DNA of 32,704 bases. Source: Deltaproteobacteria bacterium YD0425bin51. GTDB taxonomy: Bacteria > Desulfobacterota > Desulfobacteria > Desulfobacterales > YD0425bin51. Below the pieces are notes generated by a model that worked only from the letters and a program-made list of their open reading frames with translations, did no database searches and was not told where the DNA came from. Below, piece by piece: positions 25,501-32,704 of the stretch (its first letter is position 1; every line of letters begins with the position of its first letter). The DNA is taken from assembly GCA_002753225.1 (NCBI GenBank), contig PDZS01000054.1, positions 1 through 32,704 of the forward strand, written 5' to 3'. The position numbers and the translations under genes are program-made.

Positions 25501-25595
25501 AGCAATAAATAACTATATATACCAAAAAATAGCATTGTAACGCTAATTAAAGTAGTCATTACAGGCCGTTTTATAAAAATTTCTGTGATGTTCAT
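22539..25595 (-). CDS. RND efflux transporter (MdtB/MdtC-AcrB family)
   Basis: 1018 residues. This is an inner-membrane proton-driven multidrug transporter of the HAE1 group. It begins with the typical amphipathic helix and first membrane span (FIKRPVMTTLISVTMLFFG) and the LPGASP block near 51-56. Two large periplasmic loops and twelve membrane helices follow. The proton-relay pair in the fourth helix is D399 and D400 (VGFVVDDAIVMLENI). The second half contains the GFIPSEDRGF start of the second loop, and an IGIVKKNAIMMIDFA helix with the conserved Lys. The sequence resembles the MdtB/MdtC branch more than AcrB. It overlaps the adaptor gene by 4 bases. No outer-membrane TolC gene is near. The substrate is unknown; export of the product of the adjacent NRPS cluster is an inference from position only. 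Confidence 0.95.
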   Translation of the reverse strand: MNITEIFIKRPVMTTLISVTMLFFGIYSYLLLPTSDLPAVDYPTISVSAFLPGASPDTMASSVAASLESQFTDISGLESMSSTSQQSFTSITLQFGLDRNIDAAAQDVQAAISKASLPSNMPQPPSYSKTNASASPVLYLALTSSTLPLSTVNDYAKTFAAKRMSMIKGVSQVMVYGEQKYAVRVLLDPKELANRGLSINDITNALGQHNVNLPSGMIRGRYEDLTIKSDGQLLKAKYYRPIIVSYKNGKPIRLEDLGEVVDSIDNLNSGAWWKDDKTIILAIKRQPGANTIAVVDDIKALIPEIKAKLPSSITLNVLYDLSIPIRESVNDVKFTLLLSIVLVILVVFLFLKNISATIITSLAVPMSLITTFIIMYVMNYSLDNLSLLALTLAVGFVVDDAIVMLENIQRHIEMGKPPFQATIDGAKEIGFTIISMTLSLAVVFLPIVFMSGMIGRILREFAMTISLAILISGFVSISLTPMLASRFIKSMSHKKDSKGNNEERGFFGLMLKGYVYMLKLVLRHRFTTMIIFILSLVATGYMFFQVPTGFIPSEDRGFIQGFAKARDGISFESMANHIRQTSNVIAKNPNVEGVLSIAGGGSTGMFAIMLKPTEERKKADVDVVINQLRPLLMDTPGLMVFLMNPPPISVGASSGNASYQFTLQGTDTDELYREAQKFKAKMYSLKEITDISDNLTINNPQVNITINRDRASSLGITAEQIQSTLFSGYAERQISKIYETTDQYSVILELLPNYRKNPIDLSWTYIKSQTTGKLVPINEVISTDVTLGPLQINHIGQLTSVTISFNTMPNVSIGTATKAVQDLAKATLPATITGSFQGAADEFQKSLKSLIILLIMAIAVIYVILGILYESFIHPITILAGLPSAGLGALITLYLFHAELHIYAFVGILMLIGIVKKNAIMMIDFALEVERTEGKSPRESIYQGCIERFRPIMMTTVAAFAGILPIALGLGAGGKARQPLGLAVCGGLIVSQLITLLLTPVIYTYFDELQHKLRRKAK

Positions 25596-26737
25596 TTTTT
25601 ATTATCCTCACTTGGTTTTTCTACAACTTTAGCACCAGGATAAAGCATCAATTGTCCGTCAATTACGACCTTTTCCCCTTTATTTATTCCCTTCTCAATT
25701 ACTATTTCTCCTTTTTCTTCTAATAGCTCACCCTTTTTAACAGGCCTAATATCAATAGTTTGATCATTTTTTACTACAAAAGCTATATTTCCACCATCTT
25801 TTCCTGTCTGTATTGCTTGAGCAGGAACTACTATTGCATTTGGATTTGTGTCAAGATATAGCGCTACATCTACAAACATACCTGACCATAAATTTATATT
25901 TTCGTTATCAAATGTAGCTTTTAGTAAAACTGTTCCAGTATCAGTATCAATCTGATTATCCACAAAAGTAAGTATTCCGCTTTCAACTGTTTTATCTTTA
26001 CCTTCCTTATCAGCACCAGATGAGTATATTGCGTCAACCCTAAGTTTTTTTCCAAGCATAAATTTTTTAATATACTGCAGATGTTTTTGAGGAACTGTGA
26101 ATTTGACGTAGCAAGGTTTTAATTGATTTATTACAACTAATACAAAACTTGGTCCAGGCTGAACATAATTGCCTGGATCAATTAGTATTGCGCCAGTTCT
26201 ACCTGTAATAGGTGAGGTAATATTACAGTAATTTAGTTTTAACTTCGCCTGCTTGATAATTGCCTTATCTGCCTCGACAATTGCCTCCTGCTCCTCTCTC
26301 TTTGCTTCTATGTTTTCATAGTCTTGAATACTTATAAATTCTCTTTCAGCCATGCTTTTATTACGTTTTGCCTCTTTTTTATTAGCTTTTAAAGCAGCTT
26401 CGTCTTTATTTAGCATTGCAAAAGCTTTATCCAATTCTGTCTGATAAGACTGATCATCTATTGTAAAGAGAAGTTCACCTGCCTTTACTATCTGTCCCGG
26501 CTTAAAATGAACTTCTTTAATCTTACCTTCTACTTGAGGTGATAGCTTTACTGTAGAGTATGATTCTACCTGTCCTATTGCAAGAATTCTAAGTGGCACC
26601 TCTTTTTGAACAGCAACAGATGTTACTACAGAGACAGGTGGAGGGCTCATCTGCTGCTGTACCTTGTCTTCTTTTGAATAGCCTTGTAAAATCCCTATTA
26701 CTAAAATAACAAAGATTATAATAATATTTTGTTTCAC
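25592..26737 (-). CDS. RND efflux periplasmic adaptor (MdtA/AcrA family)
   Basis: 381 residues from the GTG at 26735-26737, chosen because AGGAGAG lies 8 bases upstream and a signal-like hydrophobic stretch follows at once (residues 3-17). An ATG 43 codons earlier gives an unlikely basic extension that reaches back into the divergent promoter region. The adaptor links the inner-membrane transporter to an outer-membrane channel. Visible blocks are the biotinyl-lipoyl half-motif VEGKIKEVHFKPGQIVKAGE, a helical hairpin, the second half-motif ITSPITGRTGAILIDPGNYV, and a beta-barrel ending with VVDGQLMLYPGAKV. Where a lipobox Cys is usual the sequence is ILQGYSK, with Tyr in its place, so the protein is probably anchored by an uncleaved signal or released. 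It shares an ATGA-type overlap with the transporter gene. Confidence 0.9.
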   Translation of the reverse strand: MKQNIIIIFVILVIGILQGYSKEDKVQQQMSPPPVSVVTSVAVQKEVPLRILAIGQVESYSTVKLSPQVEGKIKEVHFKPGQIVKAGELLFTIDDQSYQTELDKAFAMLNKDEAALKANKKEAKRNKSMAEREFISIQDYENIEAKREEQEAIVEADKAIIKQAKLKLNYCNITSPITGRTGAILIDPGNYVQPGPSFVLVVINQLKPCYVKFTVPQKHLQYIKKFMLGKKLRVDAIYSSGADKEGKDKTVESGILTFVDNQIDTDTGTVLLKATFDNENINLWSGMFVDVALYLDTNPNAIVVPAQAIQTGKDGGNIAFVVKNDQTIDIRPVKKGELLEEKGEIVIEKGINKGEKVVIDGQLMLYPGAKVVEKPSEDNKK

Positions 26738-26917
26738 TTTATTAACTCTCCTGTTCTTTGCTTTAAATCTGTTAATCAATGTAGAAAAGATTGCAGATTT
26801 AACATAGTGTGTCAATATAAAAAAACTGAGCTTATTAGTAATGATAAGCCTTGACAGAACAAGCATAATATCCTATTCATTAACAGTTTATAACAATTAA
26901 AATAAAGGAGAATAATT
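26738..26917. promoter_or_regulatory. Divergent control region between the efflux pump and the NRPS cluster
   Basis: About 180 bases separate the adaptor and DUF697 start codons. A TTGACA on the plus strand (26851-26856) is followed after 17 bases by TATTCA (26874-26879), a weak -10. A TTGACA on the minus strand (26810-26815) has no good -10 partner. A strong AAAGGAG (about 26904-26910) precedes the DUF697 start. The layout suits divergent transcription, but the exact promoters are not established. Confidence 0.3.
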
Positions 26918-27433
26918 ATGGAAAAAGAAGCATCTCAGGAAACATCAGAACAAGTTGAAATTAAAAAACCAACAAAAGAAGAGTTAGATGCTATTATAAA
27001 GAATCATGTATTAGCATCTATGGGTATGGGATTGATTCCTATTCCAATAACTGACCTATTGGGCGTATTAGGAATTCAGCTTAATCTTTTGAGAAAATTA
27101 GCAAATGTTTATAATATTGGATTTTCTAAAGATAAAGGGAAAAACATACTCGCATCTTTAGTAGGTTCAAGTTTTTCTGTATCTTTTGGTAATGCCCTTG
27201 GCAGTCTTATGAAGCTTATCCCTGTAGTTGGGCAAACAATTGGCGTAATAGCATCACCTTTAACATTCGGTGCTACTACATATGCTGTAGCAAAAGTATT
27301 TATTCAACATTTTGAATCAGGTGGAACATTCCTTACTTTCAATCCAGAAAAAGTTCGTGAGTATTATCAAAAAATGCTAAATGAAGGAAAGGATTTTGTT
27401 TCTTCTCTGAAAAAAAGCCCTTCACAAAATTAA
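26918..27433 (+). CDS. DUF697 membrane-associated protein
   Basis: 171 residues with a good ribosome-binding site. After a charged N-terminal stretch of about 20 residues, two hydrophobic regions (about 33-57 and 83-123) flank a helical linker. The blocks MGLIPIPITDLLGVLGIQLNLLRKLA, given here only in part as IPIPITDLLGV, and SLMKLIPVVGQTIG with SPLTFGATTYAVAKVF are those of DUF697, as found in YcjF and in the C-terminal part of some GTPases. The role of DUF697 is unknown; membrane insertion is likely. It is the first gene of the cluster, 12 bases before the radical SAM gene. I see no leader-peptide or core-peptide features, so I do not take it as a peptide precursor. Its connection to the biosynthetic genes is unexplained. 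Confidence 0.8.
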   Translation: MEKEASQETSEQVEIKKPTKEELDAIIKNHVLASMGMGLIPIPITDLLGVLGIQLNLLRKLANVYNIGFSKDKGKNILASLVGSSFSVSFGNALGSLMKLIPVVGQTIGVIASPLTFGATTYAVAKVFIQHFESGGTFLTFNPEKVREYYQKMLNEGKDFVSSLKKSPSQN

Positions 27434-27445
27434 AGGATTAGTAAT

Positions 27446-29218
27446 ATGTCAGATGTCGTATTAGTCAATCCTCCTTTTGGCAATGCAATTGCTCCAAGCA
27501 TAGGTCTTGGTATTTTAAAGGCGCGTTTAAAAAATCTTCAAATAAATACAGAAGTCTATTATGCAAATATAGACTTCTGCGCCCAAATCAGTTTTGAGGT
27601 TTACCACCTTTTAGTAGGATTAGATAATCGAGTAATGATGCTAGGCGAAGCAGTATTTGCTGAATATGTTTATGATAATTTAACAGATCCTCTTCCAATC
27701 CTTTTTAATAATGATAATCATCCCGGGTACTTTATCATAGGCACATTAAGTAAGGATTACTTTACAAAAATAAGGGGATTAGCTACTGAGTTTCTTGATA
27801 ATACAGTAAAAACAATCTTGTCCAAAAATCCACGCATAGTTGGTTTTACATCAAAATTTTATCAGAATTTAGCAGCTTTTGCTATTGCTAAAATGATTAA
27901 GGAAAAAAGGCCAGATATATTAACTGTAATTGGAGGACCAAATGTTTGGCTACCTATGGGTAAGGCTTTATCAGAGATCACCCCTTGGATTGACTATATA
28001 TTTGCAGGAGAAGCAGAGGAATTATTTCCATCATTTTGTTCTGATTTTCTCTCAGGAAAAGAGATTAATCTGCCAAAGGTTATTGATTGCGGTATTTATG
28101 AAAACATAACACCAAATCCAACTCCAGATTATGATGACTATTTCAGCCAGATAAAACCTTATCAAAATGAAGGAAAAATCCCAGATAAATTCCCATTGTA
28201 TCTTGCATTTGAGACATCAAGAGGCTGCTGGTGGGCAAAGAAAAGCCCTTGTTTTTTCTGCGGTTTGAATCCGGATCTTTCATACCGCAGAAAAACTTCA
28301 GAAAAAGCATTAGAAGAAATTATCCAGTTATCGAGCAAATACAATATTAAATCATTATTTGCCACAGACAATGTAATCCCTCCAGAATATTTAAATGAAT
28401 TGATTATAGAACTTAGCAGTAAGAAAACAGGGGTTTCATTATTTTATGAAGTACGTCCAACTTTAACATCATCTCAGATTGAAAAACTTTCATCAGGCGG
28501 AGTTAATATGGTTCAAGCAGGTATTGAATCTCTTATTACTCAGGTCTTAAATGAAATGAACAAAGGTGTTACTGCTGTCCAGAATATTTTGTTTTTACGT
28601 GAATGCAAAAGCTTTAAAATTGATCTATTCTGGAGTTTTATTATCGGTATTCCAAACGAAAAAAAATATGGGTATGAGCTTTTTTGTGATATTGGAGAGT
28701 TGTTATATCATCTAAAACCGCCTATGACTGCAAGTGTTTTTAGACTTAACAGGTTTAGCGAATATTTTAATAATTATGAAAAATATGGCATAAAAAACAT
28801 GAGGCCATACAAAATAATGGAATCTCTTTACCCCAAAGGTTCAAATTTATATGAGTTGTCTTATTTTTTTGATAGGGATCATACAACCGAACTGATCGAA
28901 GATAAGCCTCTATTAGAAAGATTCGTCAATATTATAAAAAAATGGAATGAATTGTGGATGAATGCTCCATCTTTTGAGTCTCTTCCAAAACTTGAACTAA
29001 ATGAAAATAATATTATTTTAGATACAAGACCATGTGCAATAAATGCTGAATTTATCTGTGATAAAGAATCATTAGAAATCCTCAATCAATTTTCAACACC
29101 AAAAAAGATCGAAGATATAAAAAATACCCATAATAAATCTTTTATAGAACTTCTTAACAGAAGATTCATTTTAGAATACGAAGGCTATTATTTGTCTTTA
29201 GTTAATAAATCAGGTTAA
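27446..29218 (+). CDS. B12-binding radical SAM enzyme of the RiPP maturation type
   Basis: 590 residues with an AAAGGA site 8 bases before the ATG. The N-terminal 200 residues are a cobalamin-binding-like Rossmann domain (VVLVNPPFGN at the start, IVGFTSKFY and VIGGPNVWLP later, IFAGEAEEL). The DxHxxG cobalt-ligand motif is not evident. The radical SAM core follows with C261, C269 and C272 in RGCWWAKKSPCFFCGLN, a CX7CX2C spacing in place of the usual CX3CX2C. This spacing with the GCWW...CGLN signature marks the family called RiPP maturation radical SAM protein 1. The C-terminal 80 residues form the small domain seen in that family. Likely chemistry is C-methylation or another radical change. 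It lies 2 bases before the NRPS gene, so the substrate may be the NRPS product. No precursor peptide gene is seen. Confidence 0.85.
   Translation: MSDVVLVNPPFGNAIAPSIGLGILKARLKNLQINTEVYYANIDFCAQISFEVYHLLVGLDNRVMMLGEAVFAEYVYDNLTDPLPILFNNDNHPGYFIIGTLSKDYFTKIRGLATEFLDNTVKTILSKNPRIVGFTSKFYQNLAAFAIAKMIKEKRPDILTVIGGPNVWLPMGKALSEITPWIDYIFAGEAEELFPSFCSDFLSGKEINLPKVIDCGIYENITPNPTPDYDDYFSQIKPYQNEGKIPDKFPLYLAFETSRGCWWAKKSPCFFCGLNPDLSYRRKTSEKALEEIIQLSSKYNIKSLFATDNVIPPEYLNELIIELSSKKTGVSLFYEVRPTLTSSQIEKLSSGGVNMVQAGIESLITQVLNEMNKGVTAVQNILFLRECKSFKIDLFWSFIIGIPNEKKYGYELFCDIGELLYHLKPPMTASVFRLNRFSEYFNNYEKYGIKNMRPYKIMESLYPKGSNLYELSYFFDRDHTTELIEDKPLLERFVNIIKKWNELWMNAPSFESLPKLELNENNIILDTRPCAINAEFICDKESLEILNQFSTPKKIEDIKNTHNKSFIELLNRRFILEYEGYYLSLVNKSG
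27549..27579 (+). repeat. Perfect 11-base-pair inverted repeat inside the radical SAM gene
   Basis: CAGAAGTCTAT (27549-27559) and its exact complement ATAGACTTCTG (27569-27579) are separated by 9 bases, about 100 bases into the coding sequence. In RNA it could form a stable hairpin. There is no following U run, so it is not a standard terminator. Confidence 0.55.
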
Positions 29219-29220
29219 AT

Positions 29221-32200
29221 ATGGAGCAGTTAGCCGATATACTCGCTTTAATTACTCAATGGAACAATAGAAAATCAGATTATCCCCAAAATAAAACAAT
29301 AACAGAAATATTTGAAGAACAGGCAGATAAAAATCCTGATAAAATCGCTTTGATATATGAAGGGGGTACTCTAACATATAGAGAGTTAAATAAGCAATCA
29401 AACAGATTAGCAAGGCACATAAGAATACTATATCATAATATTTATGCCAAAGAACTCTGTCCAAATACAATAATTGCTATATGCACAGAGCGATCTCCTG
29501 AGATGATCATAGGTATATTAGCTGTTATGAAGGCAGGAGCCGCTTATGTTCCAATAGATACAGAATATCCTTCAGGACGAATTGAATTCATATTAAAAGA
29601 CACAGATTCAAAGCTTATACTTACACAGAATCATTTAATTGGAAAGATAGGTGAAAGACCAGAGTGTCTAATCGATTTAAATGATGAAAAATGTTTTCAA
29701 TATGACCCTAACCCACTAACCTTAAAAAAAAATTCTTATGATTACGCCTATGTGATTTATACATCAGGTACGACAGGCTTTCCTAAAGGCGTCTGCATGA
29801 CCCATGATTCATTACTTTTCATGATATGGGAGTATATAAAAAATATAGATGCTTCTAATAATGATGTCTTTGATTTTGCAATGTCAATTGCATTTACAGG
29901 AAGCATACCATCCATTTATCCACCTCTTATATTAGGAAGTACTTTGGTTATTGAGCCATTTGACATATATTCAAACCCTTCAAGTTATGCAAATAGAATA
30001 AAAGATAATAACATATCAATTTTAAAATTCACGCCATCTTTATTTAACATAGTTGCAGATACTCTTATCTCTGAAAATATAAATAACATAAAAATAATTC
30101 TAAGCGGTGAGAGATTACTGAGCCAGGAACTTTTGTCTTTTCTTAAAAATAAGAGATGGAAAATATACAACCAATATGGTTTCACTGAATGCGTGTCAGG
30201 GTTTAGCATTATAGAGCTTACAGAAAAAAATATATTAAATATTGACATTGGTATTCCTTATAGAGGGAGAGAGGTTCTTTCTCCTTTAGATTTTTTTGAA
30301 AATGACGGATTTGAATTGATTGTAGGAGGAAAAGGGATATTTGATGGATATCTTAATAGAGAAGATGAAAACAACAAAAAAATTATTACTGTATCAGGCA
30401 AAAAATATTATAAGACTGGTGATATAGTTAAAATAACTAAAGATGGTTTTTTGTCTTTAATAGGAAGAAAAGATGAACAGATAAAGATAAAAGGCATAAG
30501 AATCGAAGCCTCTGAGATTATCAATCTTGCTCTGTCATGTCCTGGTATATCAAAAGCTTATGTAAAAGGGATATCTAAATCATCAGGAGATAAGTTTGAC
30601 AATCTTGCATTATACTATACGAAAGAATATGCATCTATAAGTGTAAAAGATGATCTATATAATCATTTATCAAAACATCTTCCGCCCAATATTATCCCTG
30701 CTTTTATAATAGAAGTTGATGAAATCCCTCTTAATAAACATGGTAAAATTGCGTCAGAGCTTCTCCCTGAACCATATATTAAAATTAAATCCGATAAATC
30801 TTTAGAAAATTATAGTGATGTAGAGAAAAAGATATTTTATATATGGAGCCATATATTAAGACATAGCGATTTTGATCTTTATTCAAATTTTTTTCAAATA
30901 GGAGGGAATTCTCTATATGCTTATCATGTAGCTGCTTCTTTAAATAAATTTTATAAAAAACACTATGGTATAAGGTTTATTTTTGAAAACAATACTATTC
31001 ATTCTTTAGCTCAAAATATACAAAAGCTATCTTTTAACGAAAAAGATATTATTCCTTCTTATTCAAGAGAGCAAAATAGTCCTCTTTCATTCCAACAGAA
31101 AGGTATGTGGTTTATAGACCAATATCTGTTAGGTGAAACCAATCAATACAATATATCACTTTTACTTAAATTTACAGGAAACATAGATATAGATGCTTTA
31201 AATAAAACTTTGAATCTTCTTATAGAAAGACAAGAATCTCTTAGAACCAGATTTATTCAGAAAAATCAAGATGAGATACTGCAATCTCTTTTCTCTATGG
31301 ATGAATTTTATATAAATCTTAAATTAGAGCATATAAAAGAAGAACAAGATTTAGACATAATAAACTCTGAAATTCATTATAACTTCAAATTAACAGAAGA
31401 GCCATTAATAAGGATAAAATTATTAAAAAACAGATTACTTATAGTTATGCATCACATCATAAGTGATGGATGGTCTGTTGAGCTTTTATTAAATGAATTC
31501 AAAGAAATTTACAGTTCAATTATTGAAAACAGAAATCCAAAACTTTTAGAAAAAAAGATTCAATATAAAGATTACAGCATTTGGCAAAATGATTTCCTAA
31601 AAGGGGAGCGTTTAGATAAACTTACAAAATACTGGAAAGATAAATTAGAAGGATATACTGATCTTGAACTTCCAATAGATAAAATAGTCCCAGCTAAAGA
31701 GACATATAATGGTTCTCATATTAAGTTTATAATAGAAAAAGAGCTTTCTCAAGAAATCAAAAAATTATGCACAGATAAAGGTATAACCTTATTTACAGTA
31801 CTTTTATCAGCATACTATATATTGCTGTATAAATACAGCGGTCAAAATGATATTATTGTAGGAACTCCTATAGCCAACAGACAAAATTATCAGGTAGAAA
31901 ACCTAATCGGCATATTTATAAATATGCTTCCAATCAGGATTAAGATAGAAAATCAAACAGTTTTTCAGTTTATTGAACAGGTAAAAAATATTGCCATAGA
32001 TGCTTATGATTACCAAGAAATTCCGTTTGAACCTTTAGTTGAGAGCTTAAATGTCAAAAGGGGAAATAGCAGATCTCCAGTATTTCAAGTTATTTTTACC
32101 CTGCAACGAAAAGTAGATTATCCTGAAAGGATTTGCGAAGGGGTTTTCTTTGAAAGGGATTACGTTAAACCAAATAGGTCAGCTTATGATATAACACTTG

Positions 32201-32704
32201 AGATGAGAGAGATTAATTCAGATATAGTCGGCTTTTTTGAATATAAGACAGATATATTTGAAGAAATAAGCATAAAACGTATGGTTCAGTATTACAATAA
32301 GATCCTTAAGTCTATAATAATAGATCAGAACAAACCTGTTAAGGACATTCAAATTATTTCGTCTTATGAATATGATTTTGTTGTTAATAAACTGAATCAA
32401 ACTTTTACCCCTTATCCAAAAAATAGGACAATTCAAGAGCTGTTTGAAGAACAGGCAGAAAAAAATCCTCATAATATTGCTGTTATATGCGAAGATAAGA
32501 GATTAACATATAAAGAGCTTAATGAAAAATCAAATAAGCTTGGACATTATTTACGACAAGTTTATAAAATCACACCTAATACCTTGATTGCTATTGGATT
32601 TGAGCGAAGTATAGATATGATTGTTGGAATACTTGGAATCTTAAAGTCTGGCTCAGCTTATGTACCTATAGACCCTGAGTATCCAAAAGAACGGATAGAA
32701 TATA
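29221..32704 (+). CDS. Nonribosomal peptide synthetase, 5' part (A-PCP-C-A...)
   Basis: Open from the ATG for 1161 codons and running off the window. There is no N-terminal condensation domain, so this is a loading module. Adenylation domain 1 (about 25-515) has the core motifs YTSGTTGFPKG (180-190), NQYGFTE (317-323), YKTGD (397-401), GRKDEQIKIKG (415-425) and the catalytic Lys of PLNKHGK (503-509). In the A4 region it reads AFTGSIPS (224-231) where FDxS is usual, so the Asp that binds the substrate amino group is Thr226. A carrier domain follows with Ser564 (IGGNSL) for phosphopantetheine. A condensation domain (about 618-1045) has HHIISDGWS with H744, H745 and D749, LCL-like by eye. A second adenylation domain begins near 1070 (LTYKELNE, GSAYVPIDPEYP). 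The product is unknown. Start is 2 bases after the radical SAM stop. Confidence 0.93.
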   Translation, partial: MEQLADILALITQWNNRKSDYPQNKTITEIFEEQADKNPDKIALIYEGGTLTYRELNKQSNRLARHIRILYHNIYAKELCPNTIIAICTERSPEMIIGILAVMKAGAAYVPIDTEYPSGRIEFILKDTDSKLILTQNHLIGKIGERPECLIDLNDEKCFQYDPNPLTLKKNSYDYAYVIYTSGTTGFPKGVCMTHDSLLFMIWEYIKNIDASNNDVFDFAMSIAFTGSIPSIYPPLILGSTLVIEPFDIYSNPSSYANRIKDNNISILKFTPSLFNIVADTLISENINNIKIILSGERLLSQELLSFLKNKRWKIYNQYGFTECVSGFSIIELTEKNILNIDIGIPYRGREVLSPLDFFENDGFELIVGGKGIFDGYLNREDENNKKIITVSGKKYYKTGDIVKITKDGFLSLIGRKDEQIKIKGIRIEASEIINLALSCPGISKAYVKGISKSSGDKFDNLALYYTKEYASISVKDDLYNHLSKHLPPNIIPAFIIEVDEIPLNKHGKIASELLPEPYIKIKSDKSLENYSDVEKKIFYIWSHILRHSDFDLYSNFFQIGGNSLYAYHVAASLNKFYKKHYGIRFIFENNTIHSLAQNIQKLSFNEKDIIPSYSREQNSPLSFQQKGMWFIDQYLLGETNQYNISLLLKFTGNIDIDALNKTLNLLIERQESLRTRFIQKNQDEILQSLFSMDEFYINLKLEHIKEEQDLDIINSEIHYNFKLTEEPLIRIKLLKNRLLIVMHHIISDGWSVELLLNEFKEIYSSIIENRNPKLLEKKIQYKDYSIWQNDFLKGERLDKLTKYWKDKLEGYTDLELPIDKIVPAKETYNGSHIKFIIEKELSQEIKKLCTDKGITLFTVLLSAYYILLYKYSGQNDIIVGTPIANRQNYQVENLIGIFINMLPIRIKIENQTVFQFIEQVKNIAIDAYDYQEIPFEPLVESLNVKRGNSRSPVFQVIFTLQRKVDYPERICEGVFFERDYVKPNRSAYDITLEMREINSDIVGFFEYKTDIFEEISIKRMVQYYNKILKSIIIDQNKPVKDIQIISSYEYDFVVNKLNQTFTPYPKNRTIQELFEEQAEKNPHNIAVICEDKRLTYKELNEKSNKLGHYLRQVYKITPNTLIAIGFERSIDMIVGILGILKSGSAYVPIDPEYPKERIEY

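Noticed and set aside
26738..26866. Longer RND adaptor from an upstream ATG (43 extra residues)
   Set aside because: The extension is basic, unlike the family, precedes the signal-like segment, and overlaps the divergent promoter region; GTG with AGGAGAG fits better.
26918..27433. DUF697 gene as the precursor peptide for the radical SAM enzyme
   Set aside because: It is a two-helix membrane protein of a known family, with no leader cleavage motif and no core-like C terminus.
29985..30248. Minus-strand open frames within the NRPS and other large genes
   Set aside because: They lie opposite clearly conserved coding sequence, have no family features and arise from the AT-rich codon use of the true frame.
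1..32704. CRISPR arrays, tRNA or rRNA genes, transposases, phage genes
   Set aside because: No regularly spaced repeats, no cloverleaf-like intergenic sequence and no integrase or transposase motifs were seen on either strand; gaps between genes are all under 300 bases.

Overview
The window is strongly AT-rich, densely packed bacterial DNA with little intergenic space. It reads as a Gram-negative anaerobe, most likely a member of the Desulfobacterota (Desulfobacterales-like). The basis is FdhD, a true DksA, KdsD (LPS Kdo pathway), an RND pump, several radical SAM enzymes and a cysteine synthase/CysRS-like fusion. This placement is inference; no rRNA or other phylogenetic marker is present.

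Layout. (1) 179-4432: fdhD, divergent from a chemoreceptor gene, which meets tail to tail a two-gene operon of a DUF2914 protein and a membrane diadenylate cyclase fused to its YbbR/CdaR-type regulator. (2) 4634-7592: plus-strand operon dksA, PHP phosphoesterase, rnc, Elp3-like radical SAM protein. (3) 7596-14698: five-gene minus-strand operon surE, YhaM-like OB/HD nuclease, tmk, cysK-cysS fusion, penicillin-binding protein 1A. (4) 14827-17813: a KamA-family aminomutase that appears to start at ATT, then a CBS-PAS-kinase-receiver protein with a degraded ATP-binding domain. (5) 17800-21894: pfk, kdsD and an AAA-ATPase/PD-(D/E)XK gene of a lineage-expanded family. (6) 21895-22511: receiver-domain remnant and a VOC-fold gene. 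(7) 22539-26737: RND efflux pump and its adaptor. (8) 26918-32704: a plus-strand accessory cluster of a DUF697 membrane protein, a B12-binding radical SAM enzyme of the RiPP-maturation type and a nonribosomal peptide synthetase that runs off the window.

The most unusual material is region 8 and the cysK-cysS fusion. In region 8 a radical SAM enzyme with the CX7CX2C signature usually seen with ribosomal peptides lies 2 bases upstream of an NRPS, with no precursor peptide visible. The NRPS begins with an adenylation domain lacking the usual Asp that holds the substrate amino group. In the fusion, the CysRS half keeps its zinc/cysteine pocket but has lost both ATP-binding signatures (HIGH to HLGE, KMSKS to ELKEA), so it may not charge tRNA. 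Other points of note are the diadenylate cyclase/regulator fusion, the ATT start, the pseudokinase-like hybrid and the truncated receiver.

Starts were reassigned from ribosome-binding sites for dksA, pfk, the VOC gene, the RND adaptor and kamA. Motif alignments are by eye from memory of the families; no search was run.
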